Source: Chryseobacterium sp. OV279
Lineage (GTDB): Bacteria > Bacteroidota > Bacteroidia > Flavobacteriales > Weeksellaceae
Direction: 5' to 3'
DNA length: 64,000 nt
Assembly (NCBI RefSeq): GCF_900128945.1
Contig: NZ_FQUD01000002.1
Location: 896,371-960,370, forward strand
Positions 9,038-16,829 of this stretch are shown one piece after another. Positions within the stretch are counted from its first letter, which is position 1, and every line of letters begins with the position of its first letter. The translations under genes and the position numbers were made by a program. The notes below the pieces were generated by a model. The model saw only the letters and a list, made by a program, of their open reading frames with translations. It ran no database searches and was not told the origin of the DNA.

Positions 9038-9097
9038 TTGTGCTAATGCCTATATTTAAACGAAAATACGAAATTTTTTAAACTTTTCACGCATAAA

Positions 9098-9123
9098 AAA
9101 TCCGCAGAACGCTCCGCGGATTT
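9098..9123 (-). terminator. Terminator of the 9149-9514 gene
   Basis: AAATCCGC (9098-9105) pairs with GCGGATTT (9116-9123). Read on the minus strand, a run of T follows. It is placed just after the stop codon of the minus-strand gene at 9149. Confidence 0.7.
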
Positions 9124-9148
9124 CCGGTTATTAGATTTTATGTTTTTG

Positions 9149-9514
9149 TCAGAATTTCACTTCTGAATCCATGCCGCTGCTTGATGCCTTTATTTTCACA
9201 TCGGGGCTGTTATGGATGTCGGCTCTGTTTCTGGCATCGATAAATCTTTTAAGATTATCATAATTCGCCTGCCCAATACCCATATTCTCGAATAAATAGG
9301 TCTTCAGTACTGAATTTTGGCTAAAAATATTCCGGGCGCCATCAGTTTGGTTATTATCTTTTACCGCAACACTCGCCAGGTACTGAGAGGTTTCAGAGCC
9401 GTTGTTAAGATATACTATGTAATCTGAATTTTCAAATCCTGAATTTTCTAGATCGGCTTCAAGCTTTTTGTAATCGCTGTGATGTGCAAATAATCCAGCT
9501 AATATATTTGACAT
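9149..9514 (-). CDS. Small uncharacterised cytoplasmic protein
   Basis: A 121-residue protein starting at the ATG at 9514; a TTG two codons earlier is less likely. It has no signal peptide or membrane segment. The N-terminal part (LAGLFAHHSDYKKLEADLEN) and the strand after it (SDYIVYLN) loosely recall small stress proteins with a YflT-like alpha/beta fold, but this is weak. The C-terminal half is polar. It is monocistronic, with a strong terminator after it. I cannot assign a function. Confidence 0.7.
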   Translation of the reverse strand: MSNILAGLFAHHSDYKKLEADLENSGFENSDYIVYLNNGSETSQYLASVAVKDNNQTDGARNIFSQNSVLKTYLFENMGIGQANYDNLKRFIDARNRADIHNSPDVKIKASSSGMDSEVKF

Positions 9515-9687
9515 AAGCAATGGTTTTTAAATTGTACTTAAAGATAATAAATATTTTTCAATATAACTAGTGTAAATTTAATAAAACTTCGTATTTATTA
9601 TTTTATCTATAATATAATGTTAAAATTGTTAGGAATATCTATTGAACGGGTGTTTAAAATTAACAGTATTCGAATGGGATTTTTTTC

Positions 9688-10644
9688 TTAATCATTCATA
9701 TACTCAAGTTCCGTCCAGCCAAACTGATAAAGATAAAGCAGGATCTGATCATAAAAATTGACCGTTCGCAATCCTCCGTTTTTGCCATAATTCACAATTT
9801 CTTTATGTTGGTCCGAATCGTAGTTGATGTCCAGGAAATAATTTCCGGTACGTTCTATAGGAGTGTTTTCTGAATTATCAATTTGGGTAAAGTCCATGTC
9901 ATTCAAAAGGTTTTGAAGCTGGGCTTCATCTTCTTTAGATATTTTCTTAAAGTAGGTTTTATCAGCATCGAGATCATTAAGCCACGTATCATCCAGATAC
10001 ATTTTTTTCTCCTTAAAATCCAGTGTCATGACAAATTTTTCTTCAAACTCTATTCTTACGTTGTTGATTTTATGTTTAACGGGAGCTTTTATATATTCTG
10101 TAGCCATATTGTTTTTAATCATCAATACATCAGTATCATAGAAGTTTACAGAATCATAATTTTTTGATGAATCGTATTTTGGCTTTAGAACCTGAATGAG
10201 TTTTCCGTCCGGAGAAAGTTTTATGGCGATAGGTTCTTCATGGGTCTCTCTATAGGGATTGAATATTTTGTATTTGCCTGATTTCTGGCTCAGAACGATG
10301 GCAATATTTCCCATCTCATCACATAAGTTAAGAGGGAAAACATCAAGAATAGTTTCTCTTCCTTTGTATCCTTTTTTTGCTTTGATATTGACAAGATAGT
10401 CGTCCTGGCCATCGTTATTCAGGTCAGAAACGTAAAATGGACGGAGGTTTTCCTTCTTTATTTTTTCTCTGAAAGCTGCAGTGTCGGGAAAAGATGTTTT
10501 TGGAGGTAAGCTGTCATTGACCACAAAGTTTTCATAACAGGGATGGGTTTCGAAAATTGCTGCAATTTTTTTTTCGTCTCTTCTCTCTTTACTACACGAA
10601 AAGAGCAGGGATATAGAGGCTAATGGCAATATATATTTCATCAT
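9688..10644 (-). CDS. Uncharacterised lipoprotein
   Basis: A 318-residue protein with a lipoprotein signal peptide: MMKYILPLASISLLFSC, where the lipobox LLFSC places the lipidated cysteine at residue 17. Two adjacent ATG codons at 10644 and 10641 are possible starts; the TTG at 10650 is unlikely. The mature protein contains a VSDLNNDGQDDYLVNI segment resembling an FG-GAP/calcium-binding repeat and a C-terminal region of alternating acidic and aromatic residues. It is divergent from the T9SS gene at 10760 across about 115 bp. Function is unknown; an outer-membrane or periplasmic anchor is expected. Confidence 0.75.
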   Translation of the reverse strand: MMKYILPLASISLLFSCSKERRDEKKIAAIFETHPCYENFVVNDSLPPKTSFPDTAAFREKIKKENLRPFYVSDLNNDGQDDYLVNIKAKKGYKGRETILDVFPLNLCDEMGNIAIVLSQKSGKYKIFNPYRETHEEPIAIKLSPDGKLIQVLKPKYDSSKNYDSVNFYDTDVLMIKNNMATEYIKAPVKHKINNVRIEFEEKFVMTLDFKEKKMYLDDTWLNDLDADKTYFKKISKEDEAQLQNLLNDMDFTQIDNSENTPIERTGNYFLDINYDSDQHKEIVNYGKNGGLRTVNFYDQILLYLYQFGWTELEYMND

Positions 10645-10759
10645 TTCCAAAAATAATAATTTTAATCAATTTATTTAATTTTTTCGTTAATTCTGCCATT
10701 ATATTGTACATCTGCTTTAAATAATTCAAATTTGTTTTTTTTATAAAAATTAATCTACC

Positions 10760-12016
10760 ATGAGAAGAATTTTATTTATTTTTTCCTTACTGTCTTCATT
10801 GATGCAGGCGCAGTACAGCTGGACTGCTTTTTCTTATCCACCCGCTAACGGAGGTAGCAGATATGATGATGTCTTTTTTCTGAATGAAAACCTGGGCTGG
10901 GCTGTACGAGGCGGTGGCGGCGCTGTTTTTAAAACAACAAACGGAGGAGATACCTGGGTACAAAAGACCGTGAGCGGGCCTGCCAATCAGTATTACCGGA
11001 ATGTAGAATTCCTTAACGAAAATGTAGGTTTTCTGGGAACTTTGAACAACAGTTTCTATAAAACGGTTGACGGTGGAGAATCATGGCAGAAAGTAAATAA
11101 TATGTCACCTTATCCTGCTGCGATCTGCGGTTTGGACTGTGTGGGAACTTCTACGGTTTATGGCTGTGGTGCATGGTTTTCCCCGGCCTATATTATAAAA
11201 TCTACGGATAGTGGCAATACATGGGAGTATATCGATATGTCTGCCTATGCGAATGCTTTGGTGGAGATTACTTTCATTAATGAAAATGTAGGTTTTGTTT
11301 CAGGAAATGACAATGACGGAGCTGTCATACTTAAAACACTGGACGGCGGGGCAAGCTGGACAAAAATTTACAACAGCAATATCGCCAGTGAATTTGTCTG
11401 GAAAATGCAGCTTCTGGATAATAATAAAATTTTCTGCGCTATTGAATCTGAAGCCACAAATGCCGGGAAGCTTCTGAAATCTGTGAACGGAGGATTTACC
11501 TGGGAGACAAAGGATTTTCCGGATCCCTATGTACAGGCTGTTGGTTTCGTGTCGGAAACCCATGGTTGGATGGGCGGCCACAGTACTGGATTTTATGAAA
11601 CTTTAGACGGTGGAAATACCTGGACCAATACCGGAGTAGGCGGATCTTTGAACAGGATCTTTTTTGTCAACAATAACCTTGCTTTTGCTGCCGGATCCAA
11701 TATTTATAAGATGACGAGAGGAAGTTTAGACGTTAAAGAAAACCCGGGTGAAAATCAGGAAAGAAAGTTGAAAGTAGAAGTCGTTCCGAATCCTGTAAAA
11801 GATAAGCTGAACCTCAATGTTTATTATGTACATACCGATCATATTGTTGTGGGATTGTACGAAGCTTCCGGAAAGTTCATTAAAAATATTCTGAAAGATG
11901 ATATCAGCGCTAAAGGATTGAAAAAATATTCCCTGGATTTCAATTATCCAAAAGGGAATTATCTTCTTGATGTGCATTCTAATCTGGGAAGACAGTCGAT
12001 TAAAATAATAAAGTAA
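10760..12016 (+). CDS. T9SS-exported YCF48/BNR-repeat protein
   Basis: A 418-residue secreted protein with signal peptide MRRILFIFSLLSSLMQAQ. Repeats of about 50 residues each carry F-K-T-x-N/D-G-G-x-T/S-W signatures (for example VFKTTNGGDTWVQ, FYKTVDGGESWQK, IIKSTDSGNTWEY, ILKTLDGGASWTK, LLKSVNGGFTWET, FYETLDGGNTWTN). Such repeats form a beta propeller of the YCF48/photosystem II assembly factor or sialidase-like type. Residues from about 340 form the type A sorting domain (VEVVPNPVKDKLNLNV to a final QSIKIIK), which sends the protein through the type IX secretion system to the surface or medium. The substrate is unknown. Confidence 0.88.
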   Translation: MRRILFIFSLLSSLMQAQYSWTAFSYPPANGGSRYDDVFFLNENLGWAVRGGGGAVFKTTNGGDTWVQKTVSGPANQYYRNVEFLNENVGFLGTLNNSFYKTVDGGESWQKVNNMSPYPAAICGLDCVGTSTVYGCGAWFSPAYIIKSTDSGNTWEYIDMSAYANALVEITFINENVGFVSGNDNDGAVILKTLDGGASWTKIYNSNIASEFVWKMQLLDNNKIFCAIESEATNAGKLLKSVNGGFTWETKDFPDPYVQAVGFVSETHGWMGGHSTGFYETLDGGNTWTNTGVGGSLNRIFFVNNNLAFAAGSNIYKMTRGSLDVKENPGENQERKLKVEVVPNPVKDKLNLNVYYVHTDHIVVGLYEASGKFIKNILKDDISAKGLKKYSLDFNYPKGNYLLDVHSNLGRQSIKIIK

Positions 12017-12129
12017 GGAAGCTGGAAGCGCGAAGAGGGGAGTTATTGAAGTCTACAGGAGGAATCTTAGAACTGCCTTTTACATCTATATATCGGATCA
12101 ATTTCAAAACCTGGGGATGTGATCAGCTT

Positions 12130-12309
12130 TTTTTTAACGCAAAGGTTTACAATAATGATGCATAGTTTAAAGATTGCAAAGACTTAATCGATCTCAGATC
12201 GATTCGATTAAGCGGATGTTTTATACCAGTAGCTTCATCAGTGACGCAGTCACACCCTTTGCCTTCCTCAAAACTGAACATTAACAAGCTGAAACTTTGC
12301 GTTAAAAAA
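12130..12309. repeat. MITE-like element bounded by 15-bp inverted repeats
   Basis: The 393-bp gap between the T9SS gene and acs has no gene. Most of it is a palindromic unit: TTTTTTAACGCAAAG at 12130-12144 is the exact reverse complement of 12295-12309. Inside are CTTAATCGA/TCGATTAAG (12183-12191 and 12204-12212) around GATCT-C-AGATC, and GTGAC-GCA-GTCAC (12241-12253). This nested structure looks like a short nonautonomous or REP-type element. Confidence 0.6.
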
Positions 12310-12356
12310 CTTTATCAATCTTAATTTTCTTAATCTGGATTCAAGTTAAAAATAAT

Positions 12357-12383
12357 AAATGCGCAGAGGTTTTCTGCGCATTT
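12357..12383 (-). terminator. Terminator of acs
   Basis: AAATGCGCAGA (12357-12367) and TCTGCGCATTT (12373-12383) form an 11-bp perfect stem with a 5-nt loop. On the minus strand it follows the acs stop by 26 nt and leads into a T-rich stretch. Confidence 0.8.
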
Positions 12384-12409
12384 ACTTTATCATATTTCAA
12401 TCAGTTTAC

Positions 12410-14320
12410 TTAACTGATGCTTTCATTTTTGATTTCTTCTACTATTTCCGGATTCAACAGGGTAGAAATATCTCCGAAATTACTGAAATCTCCTTCTGCA
12501 ATTTTTCTAAGAATTCTACGCATAATTTTCCCTGAACGTGTTTTCGGAAGCCCTGAAACAAACTGGATCTTATCAAGCTTAGCAATAGGGCCTATCTGGT
12601 CTGAAATCAGCTGATTGATCTCCTTCTTAAGGTTTTCTTTATCACGGCCTTCTCCGGTTTCTTTTAAGATCACGAAGCCATACAAAGCATTTCCTTTGAT
12701 GTCATGAGGATAACCAACGATTGCAGATTCTGCGACGGCAGGATGCTCATTGATGCTGTCTTCAATAGGAGCGGTTCCTAAATTATGCCCCGAAACAATG
12801 ATCACATCATCTACGCGGCCTGTAATTCTGTAGTATCCGACTTCATCTCTCAATGCACCATCACCAGTGAAATATTTCCCCGGGAAAGCGCTGAAATAGG
12901 TTTCTTTATATCTTTGGTGATCGCCCCAGATCGTTCTTGCAATTCCCGGCCATGGAAATCGGATACAAAGGTTTCCGGTCACCTGGTTTCCTGTAATTTC
13001 ATTGCGCTTATCATCCATTAAAACAGGCTGGATTCCCGGAAGTGGAAGCGTAGCATAAGTCGGTTTGGTTGGAGTAACAAATGGAAGCGGGGAGATCATG
13101 ATGCCTCCTGTTTCCGTCTGCCACCAGGTGTCAACCACCGGACATTTTTTCTTTCCGACATGGTCATTGAACCAGTGCCATGCTTCTTCATTGATGGGCT
13201 CACCTACAGAACCAATCACTTTCAGCGTGCTCAGGTCATGCTTGTCTACCCATTCCGTGCTTTCTTTAGCTAATGAACGGATGGCGGTAGGAGCGGTGTA
13301 AAACTGCGTAATCTTATGTTTTTCGATTACTTCCCAGAAACGGTCCGGTTCAGGATACGTAGGTACACCTTCGAAAATAACGGTGGTTGCTCCATTCAGA
13401 AGTGGTCCGTATAAAATGTAGGAATGTCCGGTGATCCATCCGATATCTGCGGTACACCAGTAAATATCGTTTTCTTTATAATTGAATACATTTTTAAACG
13501 TATAGGCCGTGTACACCATATAACCGGCAGAGGTATGAAGCATTCCTTTCGGTTTTCCGGTAGAACCTGAAGTGTACAGGATGAAAAGAGGATCTTCTGC
13601 ATCCATAATAACAGTCACGAAATCAGCGGAGGCTTTTTCATACAGATCAGCCATCCAGTGGTCTCTGCCTTCTTTCATTTTGATCTCGTTGTGTGTTCTT
13701 TTCACCACAAGAACGGAGTCTACGCTTGGTGTTTTTTCCAATGCTTCGTCTACGATAGTTTTCAGATCCAGCACTTTATTTCCTCTGTAACTTCCATCTG
13801 ATGTGATGATCATTTTGGCATTACAGTCGTTGACTCTTGAAGCTACGGCAGAAGCGGAAAACCCTGCAAAGATCACAGAATGCACAGCTCCCAGCTTGGC
13901 GCAGGCCAGCATAGTAATGGCCAGTTCAGGGATCATGGGAAGATAGATGCAGACTCTGTCGCCTTTTTCAATCCCCATTTCGCGCAGTACGTTGGCTGTT
14001 TTATTGACGCGGTTGTACAGTTCATTGTAGGAAATATGCTGTGCTTCCTCTTTGGGGTCGTTGGGTTCCCAGATGATGGCTGTCTTTTCACCCCTTACGG
14101 CCAAATGTCTGTCTATACAGTTTTTGGTGATATTTAATTTAGCATTCTTAAACCATGTGATTTTGGCTTCATTCATATCATACTTAACCACCTTGCTCCA
14201 TCTTTGGTACCACACAAAATTTTGATCAGCTATTTTGTCCCAGAATTTCTTCGGGTTTTTAATAGACTTTTTGTACTCTTCAAAATAATGCGGCAGATCT
14301 TCAATTAAGTAATTTCTCAT
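12410..14320 (-). CDS. acs: Acetate--CoA ligase (AMP-forming)
   Basis: A 636-residue acetyl-CoA synthetase that turns acetate, ATP and CoA into acetyl-CoA through acetyl-AMP. It shows the adenylate-forming motif YTSGSTGKPKG (about 265-275), DTWWQTETGG with the tryptophans of the small acyl pocket, the hinge region GRVDDVIIVSGHNLGT, and the C-terminal P-K-T-R-S-G-K-I-M lysine that is normally regulated by acetylation. It lies 60 bp downstream of the paralogous propionyl-CoA ligase on the same strand and is the last gene of a unit with a transporter, porin and sensor. Length and motifs are normal. Confidence 0.95.
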   Translation of the reverse strand: MRNYLIEDLPHYFEEYKKSIKNPKKFWDKIADQNFVWYQRWSKVVKYDMNEAKITWFKNAKLNITKNCIDRHLAVRGEKTAIIWEPNDPKEEAQHISYNELYNRVNKTANVLREMGIEKGDRVCIYLPMIPELAITMLACAKLGAVHSVIFAGFSASAVASRVNDCNAKMIITSDGSYRGNKVLDLKTIVDEALEKTPSVDSVLVVKRTHNEIKMKEGRDHWMADLYEKASADFVTVIMDAEDPLFILYTSGSTGKPKGMLHTSAGYMVYTAYTFKNVFNYKENDIYWCTADIGWITGHSYILYGPLLNGATTVIFEGVPTYPEPDRFWEVIEKHKITQFYTAPTAIRSLAKESTEWVDKHDLSTLKVIGSVGEPINEEAWHWFNDHVGKKKCPVVDTWWQTETGGIMISPLPFVTPTKPTYATLPLPGIQPVLMDDKRNEITGNQVTGNLCIRFPWPGIARTIWGDHQRYKETYFSAFPGKYFTGDGALRDEVGYYRITGRVDDVIIVSGHNLGTAPIEDSINEHPAVAESAIVGYPHDIKGNALYGFVILKETGEGRDKENLKKEINQLISDQIGPIAKLDKIQFVSGLPKTRSGKIMRRILRKIAEGDFSNFGDISTLLNPEIVEEIKNESIS

Positions 14321-14380
14321 ATCCCTTCGTTTTTTTGAAATTTGAATTTATTAATATTAAATATATGTTTAATTTATCGC

Positions 14381-16267
14381 TTAAACCCTATAGTCATTGA
14401 TTTTTTCCTGAATTTCCTCAATGATTTTTTCATCATCAATGGTAGACGGAATCTGAAAATCTTTTCCGTCCAGCAGCGTTCTTATCAGTTTCCTTAAGAT
14501 CTTTCCGGAGCGGGTTTTCGGTAAGCGTTTGACAACCATAGCGTTTTTTAAAAAAGCCACAGCCCCGATCTTTTCACGAACCATTCTGATGATATCTTTT
14601 TCTACTTCCTCTTCAGAGATCGTTGTTCCGTTTTTCAAAACAACCGTAGCAAAAGGAACTTGACCTCTCAGTTCATCATCGATGCCTACGACAGCACATT
14701 CTGCAACATCGGGATGTGATGAAACAATTTCCTCCATTTCCGACGTAGAAAGTCGGTGTCCTGCTACATTGATCACATCATCCACTCTTCCGGTAATGAA
14801 AATATAGCCGTCTTCATCCCGAATAGCGCCGTCTCCCGAGAAATAATACCCTTTGTACTGCGAAAGATAGCTGCTTTGGAAACGTTCATTGTCATTCCAG
14901 ATGCCCAAAAGTGCTCCGGGAGGTAGGGGAAGTTTGATGATTAAATAACCTTCCTGATGAGCATCAAGTTCATATCCGTTCTCATCAAAGATCTTGATAT
15001 CATATCCCGGAATAGGTTTTCCGGCGGAAGCTCTTTTAATTTTATATTGATCATCGAAAGTCATCAGTCCCAGCATAGGCCATCCGGATTCGGTCTGCCA
15101 CCAATGGTCAATAGCAGGAACTCCAATGTGCTCTGCAAACCAGTCTAAAGTGGCTACATCACATCGTTCTCCGGCCAGAAACTGTTTTTTGAAATGAGAC
15201 AGATCGTATTTTTTAACCAGCTCACCATTCGGGTCTTCTTTTTTTATCGCTCTGATGGCTGTCGGAGCTGTAAACATGGTAGACACTTTGTATTCTGAAA
15301 TAATTCTCCAGAACGTACCTGCATCAGGTGTCATGATGGGTTTTCCTTCAAAAATAATCGTTGTGTTTCTATTGATAAGCGGTCCGTAGACGCTGAAACT
15401 GTGACCTACCGCCCAGCCGAAATCTGAAGCTGCCCAATAGGTTTCTCCGGGTTCAACTCCGTAAATATATTTCATGGAAAACTTCAGCGATGTGGCGTAA
15501 CCTCCGGTGTCCCGTGCAATTCCTTTCGGTTTTCCTGTAGTTCCTGAGGTGTAAAGTAAATACAATGGATGGGTAGATTCCACTGAAACGCAGTCTGCAG
15601 GCTCTGATTTTTGAACCAGTTCTTCATAATCAATCAGTCCTTCGAACATTTCATCCTGATTGTCTACCAGTTTTCTGTTGTAAACAATGATGTTGTCCAC
15701 TTTATCCTGTGCCAGTTCAATGGCTTTTTCAACGAGTGGTAAGTAAGGAATTCTTCTGGCTATTTCTACACCGGCTGTAGCGGTGATCAATGCTTTGGGT
15801 TTGCAGTCATCAATTCGTACGACCAGTTCATTTGGGGCAAAACCTCCGAAAACCACATTGTGAATCACTCCGATTCTTGCACAGGCCAGCATCGCAAAAA
15901 GTGTTTGCGGAATCATTGGCATATAGATAACGGCTGTATCTCCTTTTTGAAGGCCTAATGAAACCAGTCCTCCTGCCAATTTTGAGATCTCTTCTTTGGC
16001 TTGACTAAAAGTGTAGGTTTTCTTCTGGTCTGTAACCGGAGAATCATAGACAATGGCAATCTGATCTCCAAAACCGTCTTCAATATGCTGATCAATACAG
16101 AGATAACACATATTGAGTTTTCCGTCCGCGTACCACTGCGGATAATCATTTTTATCTTTAGAAAGAATCTGTTCCGGAAACTCAAACCATTGGATCTCTT
16201 TGGCCTGTTCCTTCCAGAAATTTTCTTTGTCTTCTATGCTTTGTTTAAACAGAATATCTGCGTCCAT
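14381..16267 (-). CDS. prpE: Propionate--CoA ligase-like acyl-CoA synthetase
   Basis: A 628-residue member of the acetyl/propionyl-CoA synthetase group. The opening (FKQSIEDKENFWKEQAKEIQW), the CIDQHIEDG segment, IARDTGGYA after the YTSGTTGKPKG motif, and WWQTESGWPM follow the PrpE pattern rather than that of acs. The hinge reads GRVDDVINVAGHRLST and the catalytic lysine is in PKTRSGKILRK. It probably activates propionate, possibly acetate or butyrate too. It lies 193 bp downstream of the receiver gene and 60 bp upstream of acs, on the same strand. The substrate is inferred from sequence resemblance only. Confidence 0.85.
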   Translation of the reverse strand: MDADILFKQSIEDKENFWKEQAKEIQWFEFPEQILSKDKNDYPQWYADGKLNMCYLCIDQHIEDGFGDQIAIVYDSPVTDQKKTYTFSQAKEEISKLAGGLVSLGLQKGDTAVIYMPMIPQTLFAMLACARIGVIHNVVFGGFAPNELVVRIDDCKPKALITATAGVEIARRIPYLPLVEKAIELAQDKVDNIIVYNRKLVDNQDEMFEGLIDYEELVQKSEPADCVSVESTHPLYLLYTSGTTGKPKGIARDTGGYATSLKFSMKYIYGVEPGETYWAASDFGWAVGHSFSVYGPLINRNTTIIFEGKPIMTPDAGTFWRIISEYKVSTMFTAPTAIRAIKKEDPNGELVKKYDLSHFKKQFLAGERCDVATLDWFAEHIGVPAIDHWWQTESGWPMLGLMTFDDQYKIKRASAGKPIPGYDIKIFDENGYELDAHQEGYLIIKLPLPPGALLGIWNDNERFQSSYLSQYKGYYFSGDGAIRDEDGYIFITGRVDDVINVAGHRLSTSEMEEIVSSHPDVAECAVVGIDDELRGQVPFATVVLKNGTTISEEEVEKDIIRMVREKIGAVAFLKNAMVVKRLPKTRSGKILRKLIRTLLDGKDFQIPSTIDDEKIIEEIQEKINDYRV

Positions 16268-16372
16268 ATTAATTTTTGTGTTTCATGTTTTTGTTAATGC
16301 AAACAGAGGAGAGGTCAGCGTTTTGTTTTCAATCTACTGTCTCACATTTCCAGTTGTAAGTCTGAATTTTCT

Positions 16373-16405
16373 ATCCTTGGCAAGGTTTTAAACCTTGCCA
16401 AGGAT
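16373..16405. repeat. Perfect 33-bp palindrome
   Basis: ATCCTTGGCAAGGTTT (16373-16388) is followed by one T and its exact reverse complement (16390-16405). It lies between the receiver gene and prpE and would form a very stable hairpin in the RNA. Directly after it, at 16406-16460, come degenerate TCTGAAATCTGA-type repeats. A shorter relative of the palindrome (ATCCTTG-A-CAAGGAT) occurs at 30514-30528, so it is probably a dispersed repeat rather than a gene-specific operator. Confidence 0.7.
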
Positions 16406-16460
16406 GTCTCAAGTCTCATATCTCATGTCTGAAATCTGATGTCTGAAATCTAAAATCTCC

Positions 16461-16823
16461 CTACCCAAACATCTCCTCAATCTGCTGCATCAGCTTCTTA
16501 ATGGAATAAGGCTTCGTTACATACGCATCAGCGCCCATTTTGAGACCTTTTTCAATATCTTTCGGGTTGTTTTTTGCGCTCAGAAAAATGACTTTTGTGT
16601 CATTCATTCTTTCATCTTTTTTGATGGCTTCCAGGGTGCTGTATCCGTCCAGATTGGGCATCATGATGTCCAGAAGGATCACATCGGGAACCATAGTTTT
16701 CAGGAAGTCCAGAACTTCGGTTCCGTCTCTTGCGATATAAACGTCGTAGCCGTTTTTCTTAAAGCTGTATTCCAGCGACATTAATATTTTGTGTTCGTCA
16801 TCGGCAATAATGATCTTTCTCAT
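16461..16823 (-). CDS. Receiver-only response regulator
   Basis: A 120-residue CheY-like receiver with all phosphorylation residues: acidic pair D8-D9 (IIIADDEHK), phospho-acceptor D52 (VILLDIMMPN), the L-S-A switch residue and the K of VTKPYS. There is no DNA-binding or enzymatic output domain, and the gene stops there. It starts 6 bp after the stop of the transporter-fused histidine kinase, so the two form one operon and very likely a cognate pair. Related CrbS/CrbR systems that control acs use a LuxR-type output regulator; here the output must pass through another protein. Confidence 0.92.
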   Translation of the reverse strand: MRKIIIADDEHKILMSLEYSFKKNGYDVYIARDGTEVLDFLKTMVPDVILLDIMMPNLDGYSTLEAIKKDERMNDTKVIFLSAKNNPKDIEKGLKMGADAYVTKPYSIKKLMQQIEEMFG

Positions 16824-16829
16824 AGATGG

